In this document: positions 53,580 through 62,470 of the stretch, piece after piece
Layout of the letters: the number at the start of each line of letters is the position of its first letter
How positions within the stretch are numbered: position 1 is the stretch's first letter
Assembly: GCF_020165495.1 (NCBI RefSeq)
Contig: NZ_JAIUIE010000002.1
Span: forward strand, 1 to 64,000
Direction of reading: 5' to 3'
Length of the DNA stretch: 64,000 bases
Source: Mesorhizobium sp. BR1-1-16
GTDB taxonomy: Bacteria > Pseudomonadota > Alphaproteobacteria > Rhizobiales > Kaistiaceae
Made by a program: the position numbers and the translations under genes
The notes under the pieces: model-generated
The model's input: only the letters and a program-made list of their open reading frames with translations
What the model was told of the DNA's origin: nothing
Databases searched by the model: none

Positions 53580-55004
53580 TCAGACGCGGGCGTATTTGTC
53601 TTCGAGCCGGACGATGTCGTCCTCGCCGAGATAGGAGCCGGTCTGCACTTCGATCAGCTCGAGCGGGATCTTGCCCGGATTGGCGACGCGGTGGATCGAG
53701 CCGATCGGCAGATAGGTCGATTCGTTCTCGTTCACCGTGTAGACCTTCTCGCCCAGCGTCACCTCGGCGGTTCCCTTGACGATCACCCAGTGTTCGGCGC
53801 GGTGGTGATGCTTCTGGAGCGAGAGGATCGCGCCGGGATCGACGACGATCTTCTTCACATGGAAGCGCGTGCCCCGGCAGATGGTCTCATAGGTGCCCCA
53901 GGGGCGGTGGATCTTGATGTGCTCGTTGGCCTCGTTGCGCTTTTCCTTCTTGAGGCCGGCGACGAGATGCTTGACGTCCTGGCTGCGGTCGGTCGGCATG
54001 ACGAGGATCGCGTCGTCGGACGCAATCACGGTGAAGCCGTCGAGGCCGATGCCGGTGACGAGCGGACCTTCGGAATGGACGAAGGCGTTGCGGCTGTCGA
54101 GCAGCGAGACCGGGCCGAAAGTGACATTGCCCTCTTCGGTCGGCGTACCGAGTTCGCGCACGGCGTCCCAGCTGCCGATATCGGACCAGGCGAAGCGCCC
54201 TTCGATGACAGCGGCGCGATCGGTCCGCTCCAGCACGGCATAATCGATCGATTTCGCCGGTGTTGCGAGGAACGCCGCCTTGTTGAGTCGGATGAAGCCG
54301 AGATCTTCGGTGGCGCCGGCAACGGCCGCCAGGGCGCCGGCCGCGATCTCCGGCTCGAACTTCTCGGCCTCGGCGATCATCAGCGCCGCCGGGAAAATGA
54401 AATTCCCGGAATTCCAGAGATAGCCCTCGCTGAGATAGGTCTCGGCGGTGGCGCGGTCCGGCTTTTCCACGAAGCGTTCGACCTTGAAGCCGCCGGGGAC
54501 GCCGAGCGGAGCGCCCGGCTTGATATAGCCATAGCTCGTGCGCGGCTCGGTCGGCATGATGCCGAACGTGACGATATAGCCCTCTTCGGCGATGCTCGCC
54601 GCCGTCAGGCAGGCCTGGCGGAACGTGGCAGCGTCGGGAACGAGATGATCGGCGGCAAGCGCCAGGACGAGACAGTTCTCGCCGTAGCGCTCCTGCGCGA
54701 TCTTGGCCGCCACGATCATCGCGGCGGCTGAATCACGCCGCGCCGGCTCCAGCACGACCGTGGCTTCGATGCCGACTTCGGCCGCCTGGCGGCGCGCGAA
54801 GAAGCGGAAATCGTCGCTGGTCACGACGATCGGGTCGGCAACGCCATCGCCCGCCTCGGGCAGGCGCAGCAACGTCTCCTGATAGAAGGTCTTGGCTGAG
54901 CCGAGACCCAGGAACTGCTTCGGCAGGCTGTCCCGGGAAATGGGCCAAAGCCGCGTTCCCGAACCACCAGCGAGAATAACGGGAACGATCTTGGAGCCGG
55001 TCAT
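53580..55004 (-). CDS. manC: Bifunctional mannose-1-phosphate guanylyltransferase / mannose-6-phosphate isomerase
   Basis: 474 residues making GDP-mannose for surface polysaccharide. The N-terminal nucleotidyltransferase (1-290) has the pyrophosphorylase loop ILAGGSGTRLWPISRDSLPKQFL and FVEKPD. The C-terminal cupin (about 350-474) has RPWGTYETI, KIVVDPGAILSLQKHHHRAEHW and ENESTYLPIGSIHRV, giving the isomerase activity. GAGG precedes ATG 55004. Upstream extension is antisense to the helicase. Single gene, divergent from the helicase. Confidence 0.94.
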   Translation of the reverse strand: MTGSKIVPVILAGGSGTRLWPISRDSLPKQFLGLGSAKTFYQETLLRLPEAGDGVADPIVVTSDDFRFFARRQAAEVGIEATVVLEPARRDSAAAMIVAAKIAQERYGENCLVLALAADHLVPDAATFRQACLTAASIAEEGYIVTFGIMPTEPRTSYGYIKPGAPLGVPGGFKVERFVEKPDRATAETYLSEGYLWNSGNFIFPAALMIAEAEKFEPEIAAGALAAVAGATEDLGFIRLNKAAFLATPAKSIDYAVLERTDRAAVIEGRFAWSDIGSWDAVRELGTPTEEGNVTFGPVSLLDSRNAFVHSEGPLVTGIGLDGFTVIASDDAILVMPTDRSQDVKHLVAGLKKEKRNEANEHIKIHRPWGTYETICRGTRFHVKKIVVDPGAILSLQKHHHRAEHWVIVKGTAEVTLGEKVYTVNENESTYLPIGSIHRVANPGKIPLELIEVQTGSYLGEDDIVRLEDKYARV

Positions 55005-55232
55005 CAGCGATCCTCTAGCGATTTTGCATCGCACACTATCGTGTTGCATTGCCACGTATCTGGCCCAAATTTTGGCACGCCGCGCCGCCGAGTTCAACGT
55101 ATCCGAAAGAGCGGCCCGCGTTGGGAGGAGGCGCGGCGCCGGCATCGCGCATGGCGATTGCGAACAAAACGGGAAACGTGCTGCATTCCCGTGCGGCCCG
55201 ACCGCCTGATTCGCAAGGATAATGCTCCGACG

Positions 55233-57293
55233 ATGAGTGCCGACCCCCTCGCTCGGCTGAATGACGATCAGCGCCGCGCCGTGGAGTACGGCGTGACGGC
55301 GGAAGGCCGTGGGCCGTTGCTGATCATCGCCGGTGCTGGCTCCGGCAAGACCAACACACTGGCTCATCGCGTCGCGCATCTCATTCGCAATGGCGCCGAT
55401 CCTGGCCGCATCCTGCTTCTCACCTTCTCGCGCCGTGCAGCCGGCGAGATGGCGCGCCGCGTCGAGCGGATCGCGGCGGCAACGCTTCGCGACAAGGCAG
55501 AGGCGCTTGCCGGCGCCATTCTCTGGTCGGGGACGTTCCACGCCATCGGCGCGCGTCTGCTGCGCGAATACGCGGCCTGGCTCGGCCTCGATCCCGCCTT
55601 CACGATCCATGATCGCGAGGATTCGGCCGATCTCATGAACCTCGTTCGTCATGAACTCGGCCTGTCGCGCAAGGAAAGCCGCTTTCCGCAGAAGAGTACC
55701 TGCCTCTCGATCTATTCACGCGCGGTCAATGCCGAGATGGCGCTCGATCAGGCTTTGATCGAGGTGTTCCCATGGTGTGCGATGTGGAAGGAAGACCTTC
55801 GCGGCCTGTTCGCGGCCTATGTCGACGCCAAGCAGCGCCAGGGCGTGCTCGATTACGACGACCTCCTACTTTATTTCGCCCATGCCATGGCCGAGCCGGA
55901 GGTGGCGGCGGCTATCGGCGCGCGCTTCGATCATGTTCTGGTCGACGAATATCAGGACACCAACCGCCTGCAGGCCTCGATCCTGCACGCGCTGAAGCCT
56001 TCCGGCGAAGGGCTGACGGTGGTCGGCGACGATGCGCAGTCGATCTATTCGTTCCGCGCCGCCGAAATCCGCAACATTCTCGATTTTCCTGCCCGCTTCG
56101 CACCTCCCGCATCCGTGGTGACGCTGGCCCGCAACTATCGCTCCACCGCGCCGATCCTCGCCGCGGCCAATGGCGTGATCGGCCTCGCCAGCGAGCGCTA
56201 CACAAAGGATCTGTGGACCGACAGGACGACAGGCGAGGCGCCGGCGCTGGTCACCGTCCGCGACGAGAATGATCAGGCGCGCTATGTCGTCGAGCGAATC
56301 CTCGAAAAGCGCGAGGAAGGCATAGCGCTGAAGGCGCAGGCCGTGCTCTTCCGCGCATCGCATCACAGCGGCCCCCTCGAGGTCGAGCTGACGCGGCGCA
56401 ACATTCCCTTCGTGAAGTTCGGCGGCCTCAAATTCCTTGATGCGGCGCATGTGAAGGATCTGCTCGGCGTGCTCCGCTTCGCCGAAAACCCGCGTGACCG
56501 CGTGGCGGGGTTCCGCGTTGTCCAACTGATGCAGGGCGTCGGTCCGACCACGGCCGGCAAGGCGCTCGATGGTCTGGCCGAGGCTGCCGACCCGCTGGCC
56601 GCGCTCATGAGCTTTGCCCCGCCAGCACGCGCCGGCGACGACTGGCGCGATTTCATCGGTCTGATGAGCGCGCTGCGCGGCCGGCAACTCGGCTGGCCAG
56701 CGGAACTCGCGACCATCCGTGCCTGGTACGAGCCGCATCTCGAACGCCGGCATGAGGACGCCGCCATCCGCCTGCTCGATATCGCGCAGCTGGAGCAGAT
56801 TGCAGCCGGCTACCCCTCGCGCGAACGCTTCCTCACCGAATTGACGCTCGATCCGCCCGATGCGACCTCGGATCAATCCGGAGTGCCGCTGCTCGATGAG
56901 GACTATCTGATCCTCTCGACGATTCATTCGGCCAAGGGGCAGGAATGGTCGCAGGTCTTCGTGCTCAACGCCGTCGATGGCTGCATCCCCTCCGATCTCG
57001 GCACCGGCTCGTCGGCGGAGATCGAGGAGGAACGCCGCCTGCTCTATGTCGCGATGACGCGTGCCAAGACCGATCTCCACCTCGTAATGCCGCAGCGCTT
57101 TTTCGTTCACCAGCAGGGCAGAGGCGGCGACCGGCATATCTATGCATCGCGCACCCGCTTCATTCCACCGACGCTCCTCCCGCATTTTCGCCAGGTCATG
57201 TGGCCGATGGCGCGCGAGACGGCGGCCGGGGCAGCCCCGCGTCCGCCGGCGCCTGTCGACATCGCGGCGCGCATGCGCGGCATGTGGCGCTAG
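55233..57293 (+). CDS. UvrD/Rep-type ATP-dependent DNA helicase
   Basis: 686-residue superfamily 1A helicase. The Q motif is NDDQRRAVEYG, Walker A is AGAGSGKT (33-40), motif II is VLVDEYQDTN, motif III is VGDDAQSIYSFRAA, motif IV RNYRST and motif VI LLYVAMTRAKTDLHL. It is somewhat shorter than UvrD and lacks its C-terminal extension, closer to PcrA/Rep-like family members. It probably acts in repair or recombination. The ATG at 55233 is used. The family has several paralogues per genome, so no gene name is given. Confidence 0.93.
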   Translation: MSADPLARLNDDQRRAVEYGVTAEGRGPLLIIAGAGSGKTNTLAHRVAHLIRNGADPGRILLLTFSRRAAGEMARRVERIAAATLRDKAEALAGAILWSGTFHAIGARLLREYAAWLGLDPAFTIHDREDSADLMNLVRHELGLSRKESRFPQKSTCLSIYSRAVNAEMALDQALIEVFPWCAMWKEDLRGLFAAYVDAKQRQGVLDYDDLLLYFAHAMAEPEVAAAIGARFDHVLVDEYQDTNRLQASILHALKPSGEGLTVVGDDAQSIYSFRAAEIRNILDFPARFAPPASVVTLARNYRSTAPILAAANGVIGLASERYTKDLWTDRTTGEAPALVTVRDENDQARYVVERILEKREEGIALKAQAVLFRASHHSGPLEVELTRRNIPFVKFGGLKFLDAAHVKDLLGVLRFAENPRDRVAGFRVVQLMQGVGPTTAGKALDGLAEAADPLAALMSFAPPARAGDDWRDFIGLMSALRGRQLGWPAELATIRAWYEPHLERRHEDAAIRLLDIAQLEQIAAGYPSRERFLTELTLDPPDATSDQSGVPLLDEDYLILSTIHSAKGQEWSQVFVLNAVDGCIPSDLGTGSSAEIEEERRLLYVAMTRAKTDLHLVMPQRFFVHQQGRGGDRHIYASRTRFIPPTLLPHFRQVMWPMARETAAGAAPRPPAPVDIAARMRGMWR

Positions 57294-57384
57294 AACGATT
57301 GGTGTGATGACGAGACAAGCCTTGCGCCGCGGCGAAGTCTGGTATTGAACCGACCCACAACCAGACGTCGAGGGAGACGAGACG

Positions 57385-58368
57385 ATGCATGTGCTGATCC
57401 TGGGCGCGGCCGGCATGGTGGGCCAGAAGCTGACATCGGCGCTCATCGCCGATGGCGGCCTCGGCAATGACGCCCTGACCCGGCTGTCGCTCGTCGATGT
57501 CATCGAGCCTGCCGCACCGGTCGGCTTCTCAGGCGTCGTCGATCGGCTCGCCGCCGATCTTTCCGTCCCCGGCACGGCCGAACAGGTCGTCGCAGCGCGG
57601 CCCGATGTCATCTTCCATCTGGCCGCGATTGTTTCCGGCGAGGCCGAAGCCGATTTCGACAAGGGCTATCGCATCAATCTCGACGGAACCCGCTATCTCT
57701 TCGACGCGATCCGCCTCGTCGGCGACGGCTATTGCCCGCGCGTCGTCTTCACCTCGTCGATCGCCGTGTTCGGGGCGCCTTTCCCTGAGCTCATTCCCGA
57801 CGACTATTTCACGACGCCGCTGACGAGCTACGGCACGCAGAAGGCGATCGGCGAACTGCTCCTGTCCGATTATACCCGGCGCGGCTTCTTCGATGGCGTC
57901 GCCGTCCGCCTGCCAACCATCTGCGTCCGGCCAGGCAAGCCGAACAAGGCGGCGTCGGGCTTCTTCTCGAACATTATCCGCGAGCCGCTCAACGGACATG
58001 AAGCGGTGCTGCCCGTCGACGAGAGCGTGCGGCACTGGTTCGCTTCGCCGCGCGCCGCGGTCGGCTTCCTCAAGCATGCCGCGACGCTCGCCAGTGATCG
58101 CATTGGCCCGCGCCGGGCGATTTCGCTGCCCGGCCTCTCCTGCACGGTCGGCGACGAGATCGCCTCGCTCCGCCGCATCGCGGGGGACGCCGTGGTCGCG
58201 CGCATCCGGCGCGAGGCGGACCCGACCATCGCCAGGATCGTGGCTGGCTGGCCCGCCGATTTCGAAGCCCGTCGCGCCGCCGAGCTCGGCTTCGTCGCCG
58301 AGACCGACTTTGACGAGATCATCAAGGCGCATATCGAGGATGAGCTGGGCGGCCGCTTCGTGGCGTGA
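57385..58368 (+). CDS. denD: NAD-dependent epimerase/dehydratase family, D-erythronate dehydrogenase (DenD)-like
   Basis: 327-residue extended SDR. The nucleotide loop is LGAAGMVGQKL, with the Ser of the triad in FTSSIAVFGA and YGTQK as YxxxK. VSGEAEADFDKGYRINLDGT and RPGKPNKAASGFFSNIIREPL match DenD, which oxidises D-erythronate at C2. No other erythronate-pathway gene (kinase-like, decarboxylase or isomerase) is adjacent, so the role is by family only. Convergent with the EVE gene (4-bp gap). Confidence 0.85.
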   Translation: MHVLILGAAGMVGQKLTSALIADGGLGNDALTRLSLVDVIEPAAPVGFSGVVDRLAADLSVPGTAEQVVAARPDVIFHLAAIVSGEAEADFDKGYRINLDGTRYLFDAIRLVGDGYCPRVVFTSSIAVFGAPFPELIPDDYFTTPLTSYGTQKAIGELLLSDYTRRGFFDGVAVRLPTICVRPGKPNKAASGFFSNIIREPLNGHEAVLPVDESVRHWFASPRAAVGFLKHAATLASDRIGPRRAISLPGLSCTVGDEIASLRRIAGDAVVARIRREADPTIARIVAGWPADFEARRAAELGFVAETDFDEIIKAHIEDELGGRFVA

Positions 58369-58372
58369 TGCC

Positions 58373-58819
58373 TCAGTATGCGGCGTTCGCCGGAATGTCC
58401 GGAAGTGCCGCACCCATGGCCTCGGCGATGATCCGGAAATCGGCTTCGCCGATCTCGACAAGTCCGAAACGGAAGGCATAGCCCCAGTTCCGTTTGCCTG
58501 TTGTCAGCTGAAGCCGATCGAGAAGCGGCGCGATCGGCGTCTCGCGGCCGCTGAGCCAGTCGACATCGCGGCGGGAACAGGCGAAGTCGCCGCCCATCAC
58601 GGCCGGATAGATCTCACCCGGCCGCACGATGCCGATCGCCGTGAAGGCTTGAACGCGATCGGCACCGCCAAGTTTTCGCACCGGCGAATAATAGGCGATG
58701 CCGTCGCCGGGTTTGAGGCGCTTCAGCGGGGCCGCCTTGCCGTGACCGAGCTGCGCGAAGCCGCCGGCCCGGCCGATGGTCACATGATCCGCCGAGGCGA
58801 CACCGATCCAGAAGCGCAT
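58373..58819 (-). CDS. EVE domain protein
   Basis: 148 residues forming a single EVE (PUA-like) domain. MRFWIGVASADHV at the N-terminus, GFAQLGHGKAAPLKRLKPGDGIAYYSPV and GGDFACSRRDVDW are characteristic. EVE proteins bind modified bases in DNA or RNA. It lies 5 bp after the VOC gene, so the two are probably one transcript with the WYL regulator upstream. The substrate is unknown. Confidence 0.9.
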   Translation of the reverse strand: MRFWIGVASADHVTIGRAGGFAQLGHGKAAPLKRLKPGDGIAYYSPVRKLGGADRVQAFTAIGIVRPGEIYPAVMGGDFACSRRDVDWLSGRETPIAPLLDRLQLTTGKRNWGYAFRFGLVEIGEADFRIIAEAMGAALPDIPANAAY

Positions 58820-58824
58820 GGCGA

Positions 58825-59193
58825 TCAGTTGTCCAGCAGGCAGACGCGGATTCGATGCCCGTCCGGGTCCCGTGCGACGAAGGTCGGGCCGAAATCCAGC
58901 GTGGCCAGATCCTGCTCGAAGTCGACGCCGGCCGCGCTCCAGCGCTCATGGCAGGCCGCGATGGCGTCGGCGCCCGGCAGCATGATGCCGATCTCGTTGG
59001 CAGCGCCCGATCCAGTCGGCTCGGGCTTCACATGGCTCTTGCGCCAGAGGCCGAGCGTGCCGTTGCCTGCCATGGGGAAGGCGTAGAAATTGGGGCTCAT
59101 CACCGCGGGCGCGGCGCCGAGCAGCTTTTCGTAGAAGGCGGCGCTCGCCGCCGGATCTTCGACATAGAGAACGATGAGATTGAGATTGGCCAT
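58825..59193 (-). CDS. VOC family (glyoxalase/bleomycin-resistance fold) protein
   Basis: 122 residues: one vicinal oxygen chelate fold unit pair. LNLIVLYVEDPAASAAFYEKLLG at the start and FVARDPDGHRIRVC at the end are typical. The usual metal ligands are only partly evident (HEx at the ends), so catalytic activity is uncertain. It sits between the WYL-type regulator and the EVE gene, all in one direction. Confidence 0.85.
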   Translation of the reverse strand: MANLNLIVLYVEDPAASAAFYEKLLGAAPAVMSPNFYAFPMAGNGTLGLWRKSHVKPEPTGSGAANEIGIMLPGADAIAACHERWSAAGVDFEQDLATLDFGPTFVARDPDGHRIRVCLLDN

Positions 59194-59241
59194 GGTCGGC
59201 CTCCGTCGTTGGGGACGGGATGGGTGTACACGGCCATGCTG

Positions 59242-59940
59242 TCAGCTTCTGTCAGCATGAGTCCGGATTCCCTCTTTCTCGCGCCAGGTTTTGAGCAGCC
59301 CGGCGCGGCGGCTCGGATAGCGCTCGTCGAGAACAGTTACGTCCTCGATCCGGTCGGTGCGGAAGTGCCGGAAATCCTGCCTCAGCTCGCACCAGGCGAT
59401 GAGAACGCGGACTTTCTCGAAGAAGCCGAGCGCGAAGGGCCAGATCGTGCGCTCGCTCGCCTGTCCCGTGCCGTCGGCATAAGCGATGGTGAGCTTGCGC
59501 TCGGTGCGGATCGCCCGGCGCACAAGGGCGAGGTCGATGCGCTCGCCGGTGTGTTTCAGGCCGCTGGCGAGCAGCGTCGAGCCATCCAGCCCCGCCTTCA
59601 GGTCGGCCGGCAACACCGTCGCGACCTTGGCGAGCACGCCTTCCGCCGCATGCCGCAGCGCCGGATCGCCGTGGCTCGCCACGAAGCGCATGCCGAGCAC
59701 GAAGGCTTCGATTTCTTCCTCGGCAAACATCAGTGGCGGCAGAAGAAAACCCGGCTTCAGCACATAGCCGACGCCAGCCTCGCCCTGGATGTCGGCCCCC
59801 TGCGCCTGCAGCGCGGCGATGTCGCGATAGAGCGTGCGCAAGCTGACGCCAAGAGTCGCAGCAAGCTTCGCTCCGCTGACAGGAGTGCGATGGCGCCGGA
59901 ATTCCTGAATGAGATCGAGCAATCGCTCCGCGCGCGCCAT
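59242..59940 (-). CDS. WYL-domain HTH transcriptional regulator (YafY/DeoR-like)
   Basis: 232 residues. The N-terminal winged helix (residues 1-60) has LLDLIQEFRRHRTPVSGAKLAA and SLRTLYRDIAAL. The middle contains LPPLMFAEEEIEAFVLGMRFV, and the C-terminal WYL domain is around RKLTIAYADGTG to GFFEKVRVLIAWCELRQDFRHFRTDRI. ATG 59940 is chosen. Upstream extension enters the ugpB control region. It probably controls the VOC-EVE genes downstream in the same direction, inferred from linkage. Confidence 0.88.
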   Translation of the reverse strand: MARAERLLDLIQEFRRHRTPVSGAKLAATLGVSLRTLYRDIAALQAQGADIQGEAGVGYVLKPGFLLPPLMFAEEEIEAFVLGMRFVASHGDPALRHAAEGVLAKVATVLPADLKAGLDGSTLLASGLKHTGERIDLALVRRAIRTERKLTIAYADGTGQASERTIWPFALGFFEKVRVLIAWCELRQDFRHFRTDRIEDVTVLDERYPSRRAGLLKTWREKEGIRTHADRS

Positions 59941-60027
59941 CCGTCTGCTCCCGTTGATCGTGGCATAGCACACCTGGATGCGCCGGCGGCCAACCAGCAG
60001 CGATCTTGGCGTAAGCAGAACCATGAA

Positions 60028-60053
60028 ATAAGCCGGCAAATTATAAGCCGGCA
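60028..60053 (+). repeat. 11-bp direct repeats in the ugpB control region
   Basis: ATAAGCCGGCA occurs at 60028-60038 and 60043-60053, separated by 4 bp. Each holds a GCCGGC palindrome. The repeat period of 15 bp suggests a binding site just upstream of the Pho box. Confidence 0.7.
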
Positions 60054-60070
60054 TGTCATTGAAACTTCAT
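60053..60070 (+). promoter_or_regulatory. Candidate Pho box upstream of ugpB
   Basis: ATGTCAT (60053-60059), TGAA, ACTTCAT (60064-60070). Two heptamers 11 bp apart match the CTGTCAT-N4-CTGTCAT Pho box in 6 of 7 and 4 of 7 positions. It lies 80-97 bp before the ugpB start. Confidence 0.55.
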
Positions 60071-60149
60071 TACTCTTGCGCGCTTCGATCGGCTAACCGG
60101 TTGCCGTCGCGCCGAAGGAGGCGCTCCACCCCATTCCCGTGAGGCTTCC

Positions 60150-61499
60150 ATGCACGCCAAATTCCTCGGCGCCGCCGGCATGTTCGCGATCGCCGCCATG
60201 CTGGCCGGACCCGCCATGGCCGACAAGACCAAGATCGATTTCTGGTTCGGCAACACCGGCGATATCGCCAAGCGGGTTCAGGAGCAATGCGACCGGTTCA
60301 ACCAGTCGCAGTCCGATTACGAGGTCGTCTGCACCTCCCAGGGCTCTTATGACGCCTCGCTGCAGAACACCATTGCCGCCTTCCGCGCCGGCAAGCAGCC
60401 GACCATCGCGCAGGTTTCGGACGCCGGCACGCTCGACATCATGCTCTCCGGCGCCTTCTATCCGGCGAACAAGCTCATGAAGGACATGGGCTACGACGTC
60501 GACTGGAACGACTATTTCTCGGGTATCAAGTCTTATTACGCGACCTCGAAGGGCGACATGTATTCGTTCCCCTTCAATTCCTCGACGCCACTGCTCTACT
60601 GGAACAAGGATGCCTTCGCCAAGATCGGCAAGGATCAGGCACCCGCGACATGGGAAGAAGCCGCTGAGGACTTCAAGGCGCTGAAGGCCGCAGGCTATAC
60701 CTGCCCGCTCGGCTTCAATATCTCGCGCGACGAGATCTGGCAGTATGGCGAGCAGTTTATGGCCGTGCATGGCGAGCCGATTGCCACCAAGCGAAACGGT
60801 TATGACGGGCTCGACGCCGAGCTGATCTTCAACAAGGGCAAGTGGGTCCAGTACATCAAGGATCTCAAGGGCTGGTATGACAACGGCGAAGCCGTCCTGA
60901 AGTCGAAGGAAACCGGCCAGACCTTCGTCGAGGCCTTCGCCGCTGGCGATTGCCAGGTAATCCTCACCTCGGTCGGCGACCATGGCAATGTCGGTCGCAC
61001 GGCGAAGCCCGGCCTGAACTGGGGCGTCGCGATGTTGCCGGTCTATGCCGGCACCGAGCGCAAGCATTCCTTCGTCGGCGGCGCCTCGCTTTGGGTCCTC
61101 GCGGGCAAGTCGGACGCCGAATACAAGGGCGCGGCCGCCTTCTTCAACTTCATCGCCAAGCCGGAAGAAGCGCTGACCTGGTCGACGGTCACCGGCTACA
61201 TCCCGGTCCGCAACTCCGGCTATGACTATCTCGTCAAGCAGGGCTTCTACGACAAGGCGCCCTATGCCGGCCGCGAACTCGCGATCAAGAGCCTGACCGC
61301 CTCGCCGGCCACGGCCGACTCGCTGCCTGGCATTCGTCTCGGCGGCCTGCTGCAGATCCGCCAGGAAATGGCCAATGGTCTCCAGGCGATCTTCATCAAC
61401 AATGCCGACGTCCAGACCTCGCTGGACGAAGCGGCCGCCCGCGGCAACCAGATCCTGCGCCGCTTCGAGCAGACCTATAAGGGCAAGCAGCTTCCCTAA
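60150..61499 (+). CDS. ugpB: sn-Glycerol-3-phosphate ABC transporter binding protein
   Basis: 449-residue periplasmic binding protein capturing glycerol-3-phosphate and glycerophosphodiesters. The signal peptide is cleaved near AMA/DK (residue 24). IDFWFGNTGDIAKRVQEQCDRFN, VPF-type FPFNSSTPLLYWNKDAF and FVGGASLWVLAGKSD match UgpB. It is first gene of ugpBAEC and carries a candidate Pho box upstream, fitting phosphate-starvation control. A hairpin separates it from ugpA. Confidence 0.95.
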   Translation: MHAKFLGAAGMFAIAAMLAGPAMADKTKIDFWFGNTGDIAKRVQEQCDRFNQSQSDYEVVCTSQGSYDASLQNTIAAFRAGKQPTIAQVSDAGTLDIMLSGAFYPANKLMKDMGYDVDWNDYFSGIKSYYATSKGDMYSFPFNSSTPLLYWNKDAFAKIGKDQAPATWEEAAEDFKALKAAGYTCPLGFNISRDEIWQYGEQFMAVHGEPIATKRNGYDGLDAELIFNKGKWVQYIKDLKGWYDNGEAVLKSKETGQTFVEAFAAGDCQVILTSVGDHGNVGRTAKPGLNWGVAMLPVYAGTERKHSFVGGASLWVLAGKSDAEYKGAAAFFNFIAKPEEALTWSTVTGYIPVRNSGYDYLVKQGFYDKAPYAGRELAIKSLTASPATADSLPGIRLGGLLQIRQEMANGLQAIFINNADVQTSLDEAAARGNQILRRFEQTYKGKQLP

Positions 61500-61518
61500 G
61501 GCCTTCTCACGTTTCTGG

Positions 61519-61542
61519 CCCTTCCCCGCAAGCGGGGGAGGG
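61519..61542 (+). terminator. Hairpin between ugpB and ugpA
   Basis: CCCTTCCCCG (61519-61528) pairs with CGGGGGAGGG (61533-61542) with one G-U pair and loop CAAG. It is probably a partial terminator or stabiliser, since the binding protein is needed in excess. No T-tract follows. Confidence 0.55.
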
Positions 61543-61576
61543 CTCCCGACACGGAACGGACGGCATCACGGATCCC

Positions 61577-62461
61577 ATGGAAAAGCGCGCTACATTCTCC
61601 TCGACGACGATCGGCCTCGTCTTCGTCGCGCCGATGCTGTTGCTGATCTTCGTCTTCTTCTACTGGCCGAGCGGCCAGGCGCTCTACTGGGCCTTCACGC
61701 TCGAGCAGCCCTGGGGCGGCGGCAACCAGTGGGTCGGCCTGCAGAACTTCCAGCAGCTTCTGTCTGATCCCGTCTACTGGAATTCGATCACGCGAAGCCT
61801 CGTCTTCGGCGTTGCTTCAACGGCGATCGCCATGGGCGTGGCGCTGGTGCTGGCGCTTTTCACCGACCGCGAACTTCGCTTCCACCGGGCCTATCGCTCG
61901 ATCTTCGTCTGGCCCTATGCCATCGCGGCGCCGGCGCTCGGTCTGGCCTTCCGCTTCATTCTGGCGCCCGAAGCTGGGTTGCTGTCGGTTCTGAATTCGA
62001 TCTGGCCGAACATCTGGAATCCCGCCCTCGACGGCAAGGACGCGATGATCGCCATCGTCATCGCCTTCTCGTGGAAATATATCGGCTACAATTTCATCTT
62101 CTTCCTGTCGGCGCTTGCCTCCATTCCGCGTTCGCTCATCGAGGCGGCTGCCATGGACGGTGCGGGGCCTGCGCGCCGTGTCGTCGATATCCAGCTCCCG
62201 CTGCTGACGCCGACGCTGTTCTTCCTGCTCGTCATCAACATCACCGAGAGCTTTCAGGACAGTTTCGGCATCGTCGACATCATGACCCAGGGCGGCCCGG
62301 CTCGGGCGACCGAGCTGATGGTCTACAAGATCTATTTCGACGGCTTCAAAGGGCTCGATTATTCCGGCGCCGCCGCGCAATCGATCATCCTGATGGGCCT
62401 CGTCGTCCTGCTCACCATCGTGCAGTTCCGCTTCATCGAGCGGCGCGTGCACTACAAATAG
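61577..62461 (+). CDS. ugpA: sn-Glycerol-3-phosphate ABC transporter permease UgpA
   Basis: 294-residue permease with six membrane spans. An N-terminal MEKRATFSSTTIGLVFVAPMLLLIF is followed by the EAA loop IEAAAMDGAGPARRVVDIQLPLLTP and the C-terminal TIVQFRFIERRVHYK. It forms the channel with UgpE. Its start is 77 bp after ugpB, across a hairpin, and ugpE follows 9 bp later. Confidence 0.94.
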   Translation: MEKRATFSSTTIGLVFVAPMLLLIFVFFYWPSGQALYWAFTLEQPWGGGNQWVGLQNFQQLLSDPVYWNSITRSLVFGVASTAIAMGVALVLALFTDRELRFHRAYRSIFVWPYAIAAPALGLAFRFILAPEAGLLSVLNSIWPNIWNPALDGKDAMIAIVIAFSWKYIGYNFIFFLSALASIPRSLIEAAAMDGAGPARRVVDIQLPLLTPTLFFLLVINITESFQDSFGIVDIMTQGGPARATELMVYKIYFDGFKGLDYSGAAAQSIILMGLVVLLTIVQFRFIERRVHYK

Positions 62462-62470
62462 GAGCGGGCC

